Positions 24,618 to 33,571 of a DNA stretch of 64,000 nt are shown here, in pieces. A program made the translations under genes and the position numbers. How positions within the stretch are numbered: the first letter of the stretch is position 1; each line of letters starts with the position of its first letter. The DNA lies in the NCBI RefSeq assembly GCF_036032445.1, contig NZ_CP107932.1:2048501-2112500 (forward strand). The letters are read 5' to 3'. Under the pieces are notes generated by a model. It saw only the letters and a list, made by a program, of their open reading frames with translations. It had not been told where the DNA came from and searched no databases. Source of the DNA: Nocardia sp. NBC_00416. GTDB lineage: Bacteria > Actinomycetota > Actinomycetes > Mycobacteriales > Mycobacteriaceae.

Positions 24618-25643
24618 TCAGCGCGCCGGCCGCGGATAGGTGAATTCCTTCACGTACTCCTGCGGGATGAACTGCGTATCGATGTATTTGCCGGCCTCGT
24701 ATCGCGAATCCTGCAGACCGAACTCGATTTCGACGTCCTGGGTGTCCTGGATCGCCACCGGGTCGACCGCCGGGTTGTTGTCCCAGATATCGTCTTCCTG
24801 CCGCAGCGCCAGTTCCACTGCCGCGGGGTCGATGGTGGACAGCTTCGATTTCAGCCAGGGCAGGTACTCGTCGTAATGCTCCTTGGCGTAGGTGTAGGCC
24901 TTGAAGTAGGCCCGCAGACTGCGGCGCAGCAGGTCCGGATCGTTGTCGATCACGTCGTTTCCGGCGATGAGCACACCGGTGTGGTAGGTCGGCAGATAGT
25001 CCCAGCCGCGGGCCAGGGTCACCGATTTTCCGTCCAGTTCGCCGAGGGCCGGGAACGGCTGGTGGATGATCGTCGCGTCCACCTGTCCGCTGGTGAGGGA
25101 ACCGTAGGCCTGCTCGTTCACCCCGTTGGCGATGAAGCTGACATCGTCGGGGTTCACCCCGTTGGCGCTGAGGATCTTGCGCGTGTAGGTCTCCATACTG
25201 CTGCCGGCTGTCGCGATTCCCACGGTCTTGCCGCGCAGATCGGCGAAGGAGCGGATACCGGGCCGCGCGATCAGGAAGAACGGTCCCTTGCTCCGGAAGG
25301 CCGAGCTGATGATCTTGATCGGCGCACCTTTCTCGGCCGCGCGCAGATAATTGCTGGTGGGTCCGAACGCGAATGTCAGCTCCCCGGTCGCGACACCGGT
25401 GACCGCGTCCTGGACCTGGGTGAACTTCACGTCGAGACCTTCTTCGTCGAAGAAGCCCTTCTCGACCCCGAACCGGATCGGGAGCTGGGTATAGGACGTG
25501 CTGTCCTGCAGTGTGAGGGTAGTGCGGCCGTCGCCGGAGGAGCCGCCGTCGCCCGCGAGGGACTCGACGGTGCCCGAGCAGCCGGTCGCCGCCAGTACCA
25601 GGGCCAGCGCGCCGGCCAATACGGCGAATGATCTCTTCTTCAA
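24618..25643 (-). CDS. ABC transporter substrate-binding lipoprotein (SsuA/TauA type)
   Basis: 341 residues. A lipoprotein signal (LAGALALVLAATGC) puts the lipidated Cys near residue 22. The body is of the NMT1/SsuA-like type: PIRFGVEKGFFDEEGLDVKF near the N-terminus, then TVGIATAGSS and FIANGVNEQAYGSL. Such proteins bind sulfonates, nitrate, thiamine precursors or similar anions outside the membrane. Its neighbours are flavin monooxygenases, which favours an organosulfur substrate. It lies between the permease and ATPase genes. Confidence 0.93.
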   Translation of the reverse strand: MKKRSFAVLAGALALVLAATGCSGTVESLAGDGGSSGDGRTTLTLQDSTSYTQLPIRFGVEKGFFDEEGLDVKFTQVQDAVTGVATGELTFAFGPTSNYLRAAEKGAPIKIISSAFRSKGPFFLIARPGIRSFADLRGKTVGIATAGSSMETYTRKILSANGVNPDDVSFIANGVNEQAYGSLTSGQVDATIIHQPFPALGELDGKSVTLARGWDYLPTYHTGVLIAGNDVIDNDPDLLRRSLRAYFKAYTYAKEHYDEYLPWLKSKLSTIDPAAVELALRQEDDIWDNNPAVDPVAIQDTQDVEIEFGLQDSRYEAGKYIDTQFIPQEYVKEFTYPRPAR

Positions 25644-25686
25644 GACAGTCGTTCCTTCGGGATGGGTGATCGAGGGGAGCCGGGTG

Positions 25687-26541
25687 TCAGGCGTATTTCC
25701 AGCGGAGCAGCACCTTCTTCTCCAGAAGGTTCACCCCCGCGATGATGAGAACCGAGAACACCGTGATGGACAGGACCAAGGCGAACAGCGTCGCGGTGTC
25801 GTAGACGCCGATGGCACGGTTGAGCATGTTGCCGAGCCCGGCCTTGGAGGCGATGATCTCCGCGAACAACGCCGCGACCAGCGCGGTGCCGGCCTCTATC
25901 CGCAGCGCGGCGACGATACTCGGCGACGCGGACGGCAGGATCACCTTCACGATCGTCTGCCACCGGGACGCCCCGTTCGCGCGGGCGACCTTCAGATGGC
26001 TCTCCTGCACCTGCTTGATACCGGCGATGGTGTTGAAGACGAACATGAAATAGCCGAACAGGAAGACGATCACGATCTTGTGGTTGACGCCGACGCCCAG
26101 ATAGAGCGTGAGCAGTGGGATGATCGTGACCTTCGGGACGGCCATGGTGGCGCCGACGAACGGGTTGAGGAAACGTTCGGCGGTATGCGACAGCCCCATA
26201 TAGATTCCGGTCGCCACGCCGAACACGAAGGCGAGCAACGTACCGACAGCCGCCTCGTAGAGGGTGATCAGCAGATTGCCGAAAAGATGTTCCTCGGTGA
26301 TCAGCCGCGGAAACACCGCCAGGACCTGGGTCGGTGAGGCCAGATAGATCGCGCCCACCCGGCCGGAGTCGACGAGCCACTGCAGGATCGACAGCGCGGC
26401 GATCACCACGGCCAGTTGGCCGCCCACGACGGCCAGGTTGCGCGGTGCGACCGCGGACCGCAACCGCCCGGTCCGCGCCGGCGTCCGGGGCGGCGCTGCG
26501 GCCGTCGGGCCGGCCAGTGCCTCGGCTTGATCGAGAGCCAC
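25687..26541 (-). CDS. ABC transporter permease (SsuC/TauC type)
   Basis: 284 residues from GTG 26541 with GAAAGGA upstream. About six membrane helices are visible (LAVVIAALSILQWLV, TLYEAAVGTLLAFVFG, IIPLLTLYLGVGV, IVIVFLFGYFMFVF and others). The EAA-type loop reads ANGASRWQTIVKVILPSASP, which contacts the ATPase. It is a BPD_transp_1 permease for a nitrate/sulfonate/taurine-type importer. It follows the second monooxygenase gene by 13 bp. Confidence 0.93.
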   Translation of the reverse strand: MALDQAEALAGPTAAAPPRTPARTGRLRSAVAPRNLAVVGGQLAVVIAALSILQWLVDSGRVGAIYLASPTQVLAVFPRLITEEHLFGNLLITLYEAAVGTLLAFVFGVATGIYMGLSHTAERFLNPFVGATMAVPKVTIIPLLTLYLGVGVNHKIVIVFLFGYFMFVFNTIAGIKQVQESHLKVARANGASRWQTIVKVILPSASPSIVAALRIEAGTALVAALFAEIIASKAGLGNMLNRAIGVYDTATLFALVLSITVFSVLIIAGVNLLEKKVLLRWKYA

Positions 26542-26554
26542 CGTGATGGTCCTT

Positions 26555-27982
26555 TCAGTTCGGTTCTGTCAGAGCCGGACCCGGGCCGCGATGACGGTTG
26601 CCGGGCCGCCCGAGCCGCAGATGGTCGCGGAAGGTGGTGCCGTCGTAGTCGATGCGGAAGAGGCCGCGGCGCTGGAGTTCGGGAACCACCAGCTCGGTGA
26701 AGGCCCGCACCGAACCGGGCACGAAATCGGGGAAGATATTGAAGCCGTCGGCCGCGTCCTGCTCGAACCAGAGCTGGATATGGTCGGCGATCTCGATCGG
26801 GTCACCGACCACGGTCCGGGATCCGACAGTGATGCCGTTGATCAGGTCGAAATAGGTGATCGGTTCCGGGCCCGCGACGGTTCGCCGCGTGGTCGCGGTG
26901 ATGCCCGCGAACACTTTCCGTCCCGCGTCGCCGGACCCGTCGAACACCTCCTGCGCGACCGGATCGTGGATCGTCCGATCGGTGACGTCTACACCGAGCA
27001 CCTGCGATACCGAGGCGAGATTGCGTTTCAACCCCTGGCCGAGCCCCCCGAACCGCACCGAGTCCACGGTTTCGTGTTCCGGATCCAGCGGGACCAGCGC
27101 GTTGAGGCGGTCATAGACCTGTACGGCCGCCGCGGTGGTGGGCGCCACGACCACACTCAGGCCGGGCAGGATCTGGATCTCGTCGGGGCCGCGGCCGTAC
27201 CGCGCCGCCCGCGACTTCACATCGGCGTAGTACTCCCTGGCCGATTCGAGGTCCGGCTGACCCGCGAAGATGACATCGGCTTCCCGCGCGCCCAGTTCCC
27301 GCGAACGATCGGAGGTGCCCGCGTGCAGCAGCACGACCTGGCCCTGCGGCGGCCGCGCCACGTTCAGCGGCCCCTTCACCGAGAAGTGTTCTCCGACATG
27401 GTCGATGGTGTGCAGTTTCGACTCGTCGATATAGCGTCCGCCGGACTTGTCCCGGGTGAACGCGTCGTCCTCCCAGCTGTCCCACAGATCCCGGACGACC
27501 TCGACGAACTCATCGGCCCAGTCGTAGCGTTTCTCGGTATCCCAGTGCCCGTCGCGGCTGAAGTTGTACGCCGCGGCGCCGTCGGCGCCGGTCACCAGAT
27601 TCCATGCCGCGCGCCCGCCGCTGAGATGGTCCAGGGAGGCGGTCAGCCGCGCGACCGTGTACGGATCGTAGTAGGTGGGGTTGGCGGTCACCGCGATCCC
27701 GATATGCGAGGTCGCTGCCGCGATCGCCGACGCGACGGTGAACGGCTCCATCCGCGACATCTGCGCCGGATTCGTCTTGGCCAGCGCCGGGTCGGTGGCG
27801 AGCCGGTCGCCGAGGAACAGGAAATCGAACTTCGCGTCCTCGACCAGCCGGGTGACTTCCTGTATGAACCCGATATCGAAGGCGCCGTCCGATCTGGCTC
27901 CCGGGTATCGCCAGCCCGCCGTGTGGGTGCCCGTGGCCCAGAACATGAGTCCCAGGTGCAGTTCCCGCTGTTTTCCGGACAT
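26555..27982 (-). CDS. NtaA/SnaA/DszA-family FMNH2-dependent monooxygenase
   Basis: 475 residues from ATG 27982, 4 bp after the upstream stop, with GGAGG ahead. It is a bacterial luciferase-like TIM barrel of the NtaA/SnaA/DszA branch: LGLMFWATGTHTAGWR, FDFLFLGDRLAT, TANPTYYDPYTVARLTASLD, GRAAWNLVTG and PPQGQVVLLHAGTSDRSR. These enzymes use FMNH2 from a separate reductase and O2 to attack organosulfur compounds, chelators or related xenobiotics. No flavin reductase gene is adjacent. It is a tandem paralogue of the next gene, and the linked SsuABC-type transporter suggests C-S cleavage of an imported compound. Confidence 0.92.
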   Translation of the reverse strand: MSGKQRELHLGLMFWATGTHTAGWRYPGARSDGAFDIGFIQEVTRLVEDAKFDFLFLGDRLATDPALAKTNPAQMSRMEPFTVASAIAAATSHIGIAVTANPTYYDPYTVARLTASLDHLSGGRAAWNLVTGADGAAAYNFSRDGHWDTEKRYDWADEFVEVVRDLWDSWEDDAFTRDKSGGRYIDESKLHTIDHVGEHFSVKGPLNVARPPQGQVVLLHAGTSDRSRELGAREADVIFAGQPDLESAREYYADVKSRAARYGRGPDEIQILPGLSVVVAPTTAAAVQVYDRLNALVPLDPEHETVDSVRFGGLGQGLKRNLASVSQVLGVDVTDRTIHDPVAQEVFDGSGDAGRKVFAGITATTRRTVAGPEPITYFDLINGITVGSRTVVGDPIEIADHIQLWFEQDAADGFNIFPDFVPGSVRAFTELVVPELQRRGLFRIDYDGTTFRDHLRLGRPGNRHRGPGPALTEPN

Positions 27983-27985
27983 GGG

Positions 27986-29446
27986 TCACTGTCCTCCAGC
28001 TCGAGTGTTCTGGTGGGCCCAGCGGTTGGTGGGCCGGCTCAATCCGAGATGTTCGCGCAGAGTGTGGCCCGTGTACTCGGTGCGGAACAGTCCGCGCCGC
28101 TGCAGTTCGGGAACGACGTGTTCGGCGAAAGTCCGGAACTGTTCGGTGAGGTAGGCGGACTGGATGTTGAAGCCGTCGCAGGCGCCGGATTCGAACCAGG
28201 CCTGGATGTAGTCGGCGATATCGACGGGGTCGCCGACCACCACGTGCCCACCCACGATATGGGTGTTGAGGAGGTCGCGGACGGTCAGCGGCGCACTGCC
28301 GCCGACCGCGCGCCCGGTACGGGCCGCCGTCGTGTTCAGCAGCGCGCGACCGGCGGCCGTGAACCGCGCCGCCGTACCGTCGTCCAGCGCATCGCCGAGC
28401 CGCCGGTCGGTGAGATCGGCGCCGACTCGCTGGGACAGGGCCCCGAGATTGCGCGAACCCGGACCCTGCGCTTCCCGCGGCGCGGCGGCGCCCGCCGTCC
28501 ACTCCACGGGATCGGCGCCGCCGTAGCGGATATCGTCGTCCAGCACGATCAGGTCGTTGAGCCGGTCGTAGAGTTCGCGCGCCGCCTGTCGGGTCGCGGC
28601 GACGATGGGGGTGAGACCGGGCAGGATCGCGAGCTCGGACGGCGCCCGGCCGAATCGGACCGCACGGCGGCGGATATCGGCCGCGTAGCCCTTGCCCTGT
28701 TCGATGGTCGCGGCCGCGGCGAACAGGACATCCGCCTCCCGCGCACCCAGGTCACGCGACCGGTCCGAGGTGCCCGCGTGCAGGACCACCAGCTGCCCCT
28801 GCGGCGGCCGGGCCATGTTCAGGGGCCCGCGGATCCGGAACGATCGGCCGCGGTGGTGCACCGGATGGATACGATCGGCCACGACGAACTCGCCGGTCTC
28901 CGCATTGCGGACGAAGGCGTCGTCCTCCCAGCTGTCCCACAGATCGCGTACCACGCCGACGAATTCGTCGGCCCGGTCGTAGCGGGTGGCGGCGTCACCG
29001 TGTTCGGTCCGGGTGTAGTTGGCCGCGGCCCGGTGATCGGCGCCGGTGACGATGTTCCACGAGGCGCGCCCGGCCGAGATGTGGTCGAGCGAGGCGGTGA
29101 GCCGGGCCAGGTTGAACGGTTCGTAGTACGTCGGGTTGGCGGTGACCACGATGCCGATCCGGCTGGTCGAGGTCGCGATGTAGCTCGCCGCGGTGAACGG
29201 TTCGATGCGGGCCAGCACCGAGGTGTTGGTGAACTGGTACTCCGGACCGGTGGCGAGCCGGTCACCGAAGAAGAAGAAATCGAACTTGGCGGATTCGGCG
29301 AGCTGCGCCAGCTCGACGAGGTATCCGCCGTCGAACCCGCGGTCGTGGACGGCCTCGGGTAGCCGCCAGCCCGCGGGATGGGTGCCGTTGGACCAGTACA
29401 TGTAACCGAGGTGCAGGCTCCGGTCGGGTGCGGGATCGACGCTCAT
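27986..29446 (-). CDS. NtaA/SnaA/DszA-family FMNH2-dependent monooxygenase
   Basis: 486 residues from ATG 29446, chosen for AGAGG five bases upstream and because LHLGYMYW then aligns with its neighbour; ATG 29488, overlapping the reductase stop as ATGTCTGA, is the alternative. It is a luciferase-like TIM barrel with FDFFFFGDRLAT, TANPTYYEPFNLARLTASLD, GRASWNIVTGADHRA and PPQGQLVVLHAGTSDRSR. It is clearly a paralogue of the 475-residue enzyme directly downstream; the two may take successive steps or related substrates. The substrate is unknown. Confidence 0.92.
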   Translation of the reverse strand: MSVDPAPDRSLHLGYMYWSNGTHPAGWRLPEAVHDRGFDGGYLVELAQLAESAKFDFFFFGDRLATGPEYQFTNTSVLARIEPFTAASYIATSTSRIGIVVTANPTYYEPFNLARLTASLDHISAGRASWNIVTGADHRAAANYTRTEHGDAATRYDRADEFVGVVRDLWDSWEDDAFVRNAETGEFVVADRIHPVHHRGRSFRIRGPLNMARPPQGQLVVLHAGTSDRSRDLGAREADVLFAAAATIEQGKGYAADIRRRAVRFGRAPSELAILPGLTPIVAATRQAARELYDRLNDLIVLDDDIRYGGADPVEWTAGAAAPREAQGPGSRNLGALSQRVGADLTDRRLGDALDDGTAARFTAAGRALLNTTAARTGRAVGGSAPLTVRDLLNTHIVGGHVVVGDPVDIADYIQAWFESGACDGFNIQSAYLTEQFRTFAEHVVPELQRRGLFRTEYTGHTLREHLGLSRPTNRWAHQNTRAGGQ

Positions 29447-29480
29447 ATCTGCCTCTGCGTGGATTGGAAGATGGTGGTGC

Positions 29481-30557
29481 TCAGACATGTGCCGCAGTCC
29501 CCGTGACCTGGCCCGGCGCGCCGCTGAGGTCACCGGTGAACAGGGCGGTGAGTTCCGCGAACTCGGCCGAGGTGGGCCGCCACCGGGAAGCGGCGAGATT
29601 GTCGTCGAGCTGGTCCGGTTCGGTGACTCCCGCGATCACGCTCGATACCGGTTCCTGGGCGAGCAGCCAGCCGAAGGCCAGGGCCGTCGGGGTCAGTCCA
29701 CGAGCGCGAGCGAACTCGGTGTAGCGATCGAGGGCGTCCCACGGCGCGGCGTCCAGCAGATGCTTCTTGAGGTTGGTGATCTTGCGACCGGCCGGAACGC
29801 TGTCGCGCCGGTACTTTCCGGTGAGCAGCCCGTTCTGCAACGGGAAATAGGGGAAGAAGCCCAGCCCGTACGCGGCGAGCGCCGGGAGCAGCTCCTTGCC
29901 GGGCTCACGCCAGAGCAGGTTGTACTCGTTGGTGGCCGAGACGAACCGGGTGAGCCCGTTGAGGCGGGCGGTGTATTCGGCGTCGGCGACCTGCCAGCCC
30001 GCGAAATTCGAGTTGCCGAGATAGCGGACCTTTCCCTCGTGCACCAGATCGTCGAGCGCCGAGAGGGTTTCCTCGATCGGCGTCACCTGGTCCGGCGTAT
30101 GGATCTGGTAGAGGTCTATCCAATCGGTCCGGAGCCGGCGCAACGACGCCTCCACCGCCGACCGGATGTAGCGGCGCGATCCGCGGACTCCCCAGTCCGG
30201 ACCGTTGAGGCCCGACAGGCCGATTCCGAATTTCGTGCCGATGACGACCTGGTCGCGACGGCCGCCCAGGGCCTTGCCCAGCATGGTCTCGCTCTGCCCG
30301 GGGTGATCGCCGTAGACATCGGCCACATCGAAGTAGGTGATCCCCAGATCGAGGGCACGGCCCACGATCCGATCGACCGCGTCCTGGGTGTCGGCGATCA
30401 TGCCGGTCCGGCCGAATGTGCTGGCCCCGATCCCCACTTCCGACACCACCAGACCCGAATGCCCGACCGCCCGGAACCCTTCCGGCAGTGCGCCGACCGC
30501 GCCGATCCGGGATGCCGGTGCGCCGGGAGGGTGGCGGCGGGACTCGACTGCAGTCAT
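29481..30557 (-). CDS. Aldo/keto reductase
   Basis: 358 residues. An AKR barrel with the tetrad visible: Asp and Tyr in FDVADVYGDHPG, Lys in VVIGTKFG and His in LYQIHTPDQ. NADPH binding near the C-terminus is suggested by VSSVIAGVTEPDQLDDN. It is first in the six-gene operon and could reduce the aldehyde or ketone released when the monooxygenases cleave a sulfonate-like compound; this is inference. Transcription should start in the spacer shared with the iclR gene, which carries two copies of a palindrome. Confidence 0.92.
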   Translation of the reverse strand: MTAVESRRHPPGAPASRIGAVGALPEGFRAVGHSGLVVSEVGIGASTFGRTGMIADTQDAVDRIVGRALDLGITYFDVADVYGDHPGQSETMLGKALGGRRDQVVIGTKFGIGLSGLNGPDWGVRGSRRYIRSAVEASLRRLRTDWIDLYQIHTPDQVTPIEETLSALDDLVHEGKVRYLGNSNFAGWQVADAEYTARLNGLTRFVSATNEYNLLWREPGKELLPALAAYGLGFFPYFPLQNGLLTGKYRRDSVPAGRKITNLKKHLLDAAPWDALDRYTEFARARGLTPTALAFGWLLAQEPVSSVIAGVTEPDQLDDNLAASRWRPTSAEFAELTALFTGDLSGAPGQVTGTAAHV

Positions 30558-30668
30558 GGGCTTCTTTCCAACAATCCGGGGGCACCGCTCGGCGGCGGCC
30601 GTCTCCCGGAACTGACGTATCGAACACGGTCACGCTAGAGATCCCAGGCAACTTCGAGCAACACATCG

Positions 30669-30689
30669 CATTCCAGAAATCGGAATAGT
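30669..30689. promoter_or_regulatory. Candidate IclR operator, copy 1 (near the aldo/keto reductase)
   Basis: CATTCCAGAAATCGGAATAG matches copy 2 in both half-sites and spacing (ATTCC ... ATCGGAATA). It lies about 110 bp upstream of the reductase start. Confidence 0.55.
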
Positions 30690-30785
30690 TGACCTCGGTC
30701 AATATTCGTGCATCAGCCGATTTCGCTCTGGCAACCTGGAATATCCGCGTACCGCACCCGGGCCGATACCTCGGACTCCCCGCTA

Positions 30786-30806
30786 GTATTCCGGTGATCG
30801 GAATAC
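30786..30806. promoter_or_regulatory. Candidate IclR operator, copy 2 (near iclR)
   Basis: GTATTCCG-GTGAT-CGGAATAC is a perfect 8+8 inverted repeat with a 5-base centre, ending 43 bp before the iclR GTG. The size suits an IclR dimer. Confidence 0.65.
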
Positions 30807-30849
30807 AGGCTCGCGGAAACGGCCGCGGGTCGCCCCGAAAGGACAACAC

Positions 30850-31614
30850 GTGGCGGTCAACCAGCCGGGACTGCAGACGGTCTCTCGCGCGCTCGCCGTA
30901 CTGCGGTGCTTCCAGGGCGATATCGAACTGGGCGTCACCGATATCGCGCGCGCCGAGAATCTGCCCATGAGCACGACCCACCGGCTACTGCAGGCACTCC
31001 TCGAATCGGAGTTCGTCGAACAGGACGAACGGACCGGCCGATACCGTCTCGGTGTCGCGCTGGCCGAGTACGGCCGGCTCTCCTACCGGCGGCATCTGAT
31101 CTATTTGGCCGAACCTCATATCGAGCAGCTCGCCGCGGAAACCGGCACCGCGGTCTCACTGGCGACGCGGCACGGTACCGATGCCCTCAACCTGGTCTTC
31201 ACACGGTGGCGAGAGGCGCACGGGCACAACCTTTCCGAGGTCCGCTTTCCGCTCCACGCCAGCGCCCTCGGTAAGGCACTGCTCGCCTGGTCGCCGGTGA
31301 CCCGGGAAGAACTCGACGCCCTCCCGTACCACCAGGGCACCGACCGCACGCCTGCCGACGCCGAATCACTCGGCGCCGAACTCGAACTCGCTCACGCGGC
31401 CGGTTACGCGATCAACGACGAGCAGACCGAATGGGGCTACCGCATCATCGCCGTTCCCGTGCTCGACACGAACGGCCACGCCCGTTTCGCGCTCGGTGTC
31501 CGGGGGACCACCGAGCTGATGATTCCCGAGCGGATACCCTTCCTCGCCGACCTCGCGCGCGTCACCGCCACCGCTATCTCGAACACCCTGTTCCGCGATG
31601 CCACCCGGACGTGA
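30850..31614 (+). CDS. IclR-family transcriptional regulator
   Basis: 254 residues from GTG 30850, after GAAAGGAC. The N-terminal winged helix is typical (LQTVSRALAVLRCFQG, VTDIARAENLPMSTTHRLLQ). The C-terminal IclR effector domain shows LHASALGKALLAW and GYAINDEQTEWGYRIIAVPV. IclR proteins regulate catabolic operons in response to a small acid or pathway intermediate. It is divergent from the six-gene monooxygenase and transporter operon, and two copies of a palindrome in the spacer are its probable sites. Confidence 0.93.
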   Translation: MAVNQPGLQTVSRALAVLRCFQGDIELGVTDIARAENLPMSTTHRLLQALLESEFVEQDERTGRYRLGVALAEYGRLSYRRHLIYLAEPHIEQLAAETGTAVSLATRHGTDALNLVFTRWREAHGHNLSEVRFPLHASALGKALLAWSPVTREELDALPYHQGTDRTPADAESLGAELELAHAAGYAINDEQTEWGYRIIAVPVLDTNGHARFALGVRGTTELMIPERIPFLADLARVTATAISNTLFRDATRT

Positions 31615-31980
31615 TTCCGCGGCCGGAGGTGGCCGTGGCGGATCCAGGGTGTTACGTCCGGGGCAAGCAGCCCCGGGCCGGCGCCGAGCGCGTCGGGCGG
31701 ATCGACCGCCTCGGACGCCGGTGAGACCTCCGTGCGACTCAGGCGGTCGGGCCAACGGTGAGGTCACGACCGGCAGCGTCGAGCACCCGGCCGAAGGCAT
31801 AGGTGAGCACCGGCCGGACCACCCATCGCGTGAGCGGTGCGCAGAGCGGCGCCGGGCGCCCGTCAGCCGTTCCGGAACACCGCGAGCACCTCGGCTGGAC
31901 TACCAGTTGGGCGAGGCCTGCACCCCGATGCCCTCCGGAATTGTCCGATCGGAGACCGGGGACGACGATCGGGCACCAGG
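31615..31980. other. Intergenic region between convergent iclR and tetR genes
   Basis: About 365 bp. It holds a hairpin at 31658-31676. No frame here has a ribosome binding site or a recognisable protein pattern. Confidence 0.6.
31658..31676 (+). terminator. Hairpin terminator after iclR
   Basis: CCGGGGC-AAGCA-GCCCCGG, a perfect 7-bp stem 44 bp after the iclR stop, with no T-run. Confidence 0.5.
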
Positions 31981-32592
31981 TCACCCCAGGATCAGCGGCG
32001 CGATGTACGCACGGGCGAATGCGGCGAGTTGCTCCTCGGATTCCAGGGCGATCGCACCGACCGGCTGCAGGATCAGCGAGTGCACGATCCGGGCGGCGAT
32101 CTCGATCCGAGTGGTGAAGTCGGGAGTCTCGGGCAACTGCCGCTGCCGCAGCGCCTCGGTCAGGATGGCGGCGGTCGTGCCGACCGCCATGGTGAAGAAG
32201 GGCCCGCCTTCGGTGGTGACATAGGGCAGCAGCCGCCCGGGTTCCAGCGCGAGGACGCGATTGATCAAAGCGTGCTCCCGCCACCGCGTGATCACCGTGC
32301 CGAAGATATCGGCGACGATCGCCTCCATGCTCTCGTGGCGAGCGGGTATGCCCTCGAGTTCGGTGAGCAATTCGCGCACTTCGCGGGCGCTGACCGCGCG
32401 GACGAGATCGTCACGGGATCCGATGCGCCGATAGACGGTGCCGCGGTCGACTTCGGCCTGCCGGGCGACGTCTCCGATCGTCGTCTTCTTCACGCCGAGC
32501 CGCTCGAACTGCACGCGAGCCGCGTCCAGGATGCGCACTTCGATACTGTCGGCGGCGGAGCGGTCTTTCGAGGTAGGAGCGGGGGCGGACAC
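31981..32592 (-). CDS. TetR-family transcriptional regulator
   Basis: 203 residues. The HTH is clear (ILDAARVQFERLGVKKTTIG, DVARQAEVDRGTVYRRIGSR, DDLVRAV). The ligand domain is helical, ending FARAYIAPLILG. It is divergent from the five-gene oxidative operon starting at 32690. The 97-bp spacer is full of TTGC/GCAA repeats, so it is most likely the local repressor of that operon and of itself. Confidence 0.92.
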   Translation of the reverse strand: MSAPAPTSKDRSAADSIEVRILDAARVQFERLGVKKTTIGDVARQAEVDRGTVYRRIGSRDDLVRAVSAREVRELLTELEGIPARHESMEAIVADIFGTVITRWREHALINRVLALEPGRLLPYVTTEGGPFFTMAVGTTAAILTEALRQRQLPETPDFTTRIEIAARIVHSLILQPVGAIALESEEQLAAFARAYIAPLILG

Positions 32593-32689
32593 GGGACCAC
32601 GCTAGCAGCGATGGGCGATTCTGCAACAATCTCAAAGAATTCGTTGCGACAACATTGCAAAGCAATATGTTGCATTGTACGGTCGGCGT
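32593..32689. promoter_or_regulatory. Divergent promoter region with TTGC/GCAA repeats
   Basis: This AT-rich spacer contains GCAA-TATG-TTGC (32662-32673), CAACAT with ATGTTG (32650-32672), and further GTTGC and TGCAA half-sites. The nested inverted repeats fit TetR operators controlling both divergent genes. Confidence 0.5.
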
Positions 32690-33571
32690 ATGGCTGATGA
32701 CGGTGCGACGACGCGCTCCTACCGGGAGGAAGCGCACGCGATCCACGCCCGAGACGTGCACTTCGACTTCTCGACGGTTCCCATGCACTACATCCCGGGA
32801 GAAGTGCTGGCGACCCACGTCACCAATGTGATGCACCTGGTGCTGCCCGAGGGCGAGCGGGCCATGGCCACCTGCCTGGCCGAAGCCCTCCCGCATATCG
32901 ACGACGAGCGCCTGCGTGAAGAGGTGGCGGGGTTCATCGGCCAGGAGTCGATGCACGCCAGCAGCCACGAGGGCGCGCGGCAGCATCTGCAAGCGATCGG
33001 CCTGGACGTCGAATCGTATGTCGAGAAGATCGGCTGGCTCGTCGACCGGGTACTGGGTGACCACGGACTGACCGGTCGCGCCGAACAGGAGTGGCTCAAG
33101 GAACGCCTCGGCCTGTTCGCCGGGATGGAGCACTTCACCGCGGTCATCGGCGAATGGCTGCTCGAATCCGAAGTCCTCGCCGAACTCGGTATGCACCCGA
33201 CGATGCTGGATCTGGTCCGCTGGCACGGCGCGGAAGAGGTCGAACATCGCAGCGTGGTGTTCGACGCCTATATGCATGTCGACGGCGGATACGCCCGACG
33301 CCTCCGCACCGGCCTGCTCGCCAGCGGTTTGCTGCTGCCCCTGTTCGTGATCTCCACCGCATACCTCTACCGCAAGGACCCGAGCCCCGCAAAAGGACGG
33401 TTCTGGGGCCGGCAGTTCGTCAGCGCGACCCTGCGGGGCGTGATCCCCAGCTTCACCACCTTCATCACCGAGATGCCGCGCTACCTGCGGCCCGGCTTCC
33501 ACCCCTCCCAACTCGGGTCGATGGACAACGCGCTGCGCTATCTGGCGCATTCACCCGCGGCCCGCTCATGA
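32690..33571 (+). CDS. PF10118-type metal-dependent protein, diiron-like
   Basis: 293 residues from ATG 32690. Annotated relatives are called predicted metal-dependent hydrolases (PF10118/COG3687). The residues look ferritin-like: Glu56, ExxH at 86-89 (GQESMH), Glu147 (GMEHF) and ExxH at 183-186 (EEVEH), the spacing of a carboxylate-bridged diiron site. A hydrophobic stretch (LASGLLLPLFVISTAYLY) near residue 215 may touch the membrane. The next gene is a [2Fe-2S] reductase overlapping by ATGA, so I suspect an oxygenase fed by that reductase rather than a hydrolase; this is inference. Confidence 0.85.
   Translation: MADDGATTRSYREEAHAIHARDVHFDFSTVPMHYIPGEVLATHVTNVMHLVLPEGERAMATCLAEALPHIDDERLREEVAGFIGQESMHASSHEGARQHLQAIGLDVESYVEKIGWLVDRVLGDHGLTGRAEQEWLKERLGLFAGMEHFTAVIGEWLLESEVLAELGMHPTMLDLVRWHGAEEVEHRSVVFDAYMHVDGGYARRLRTGLLASGLLLPLFVISTAYLYRKDPSPAKGRFWGRQFVSATLRGVIPSFTTFITEMPRYLRPGFHPSQLGSMDNALRYLAHSPAARS

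Noticed and set aside
31739..32284. A 181-codon minus-strand frame overlapping the tetR gene
   Set aside because: It runs out of phase through the TetR coding sequence and has no protein-like pattern.
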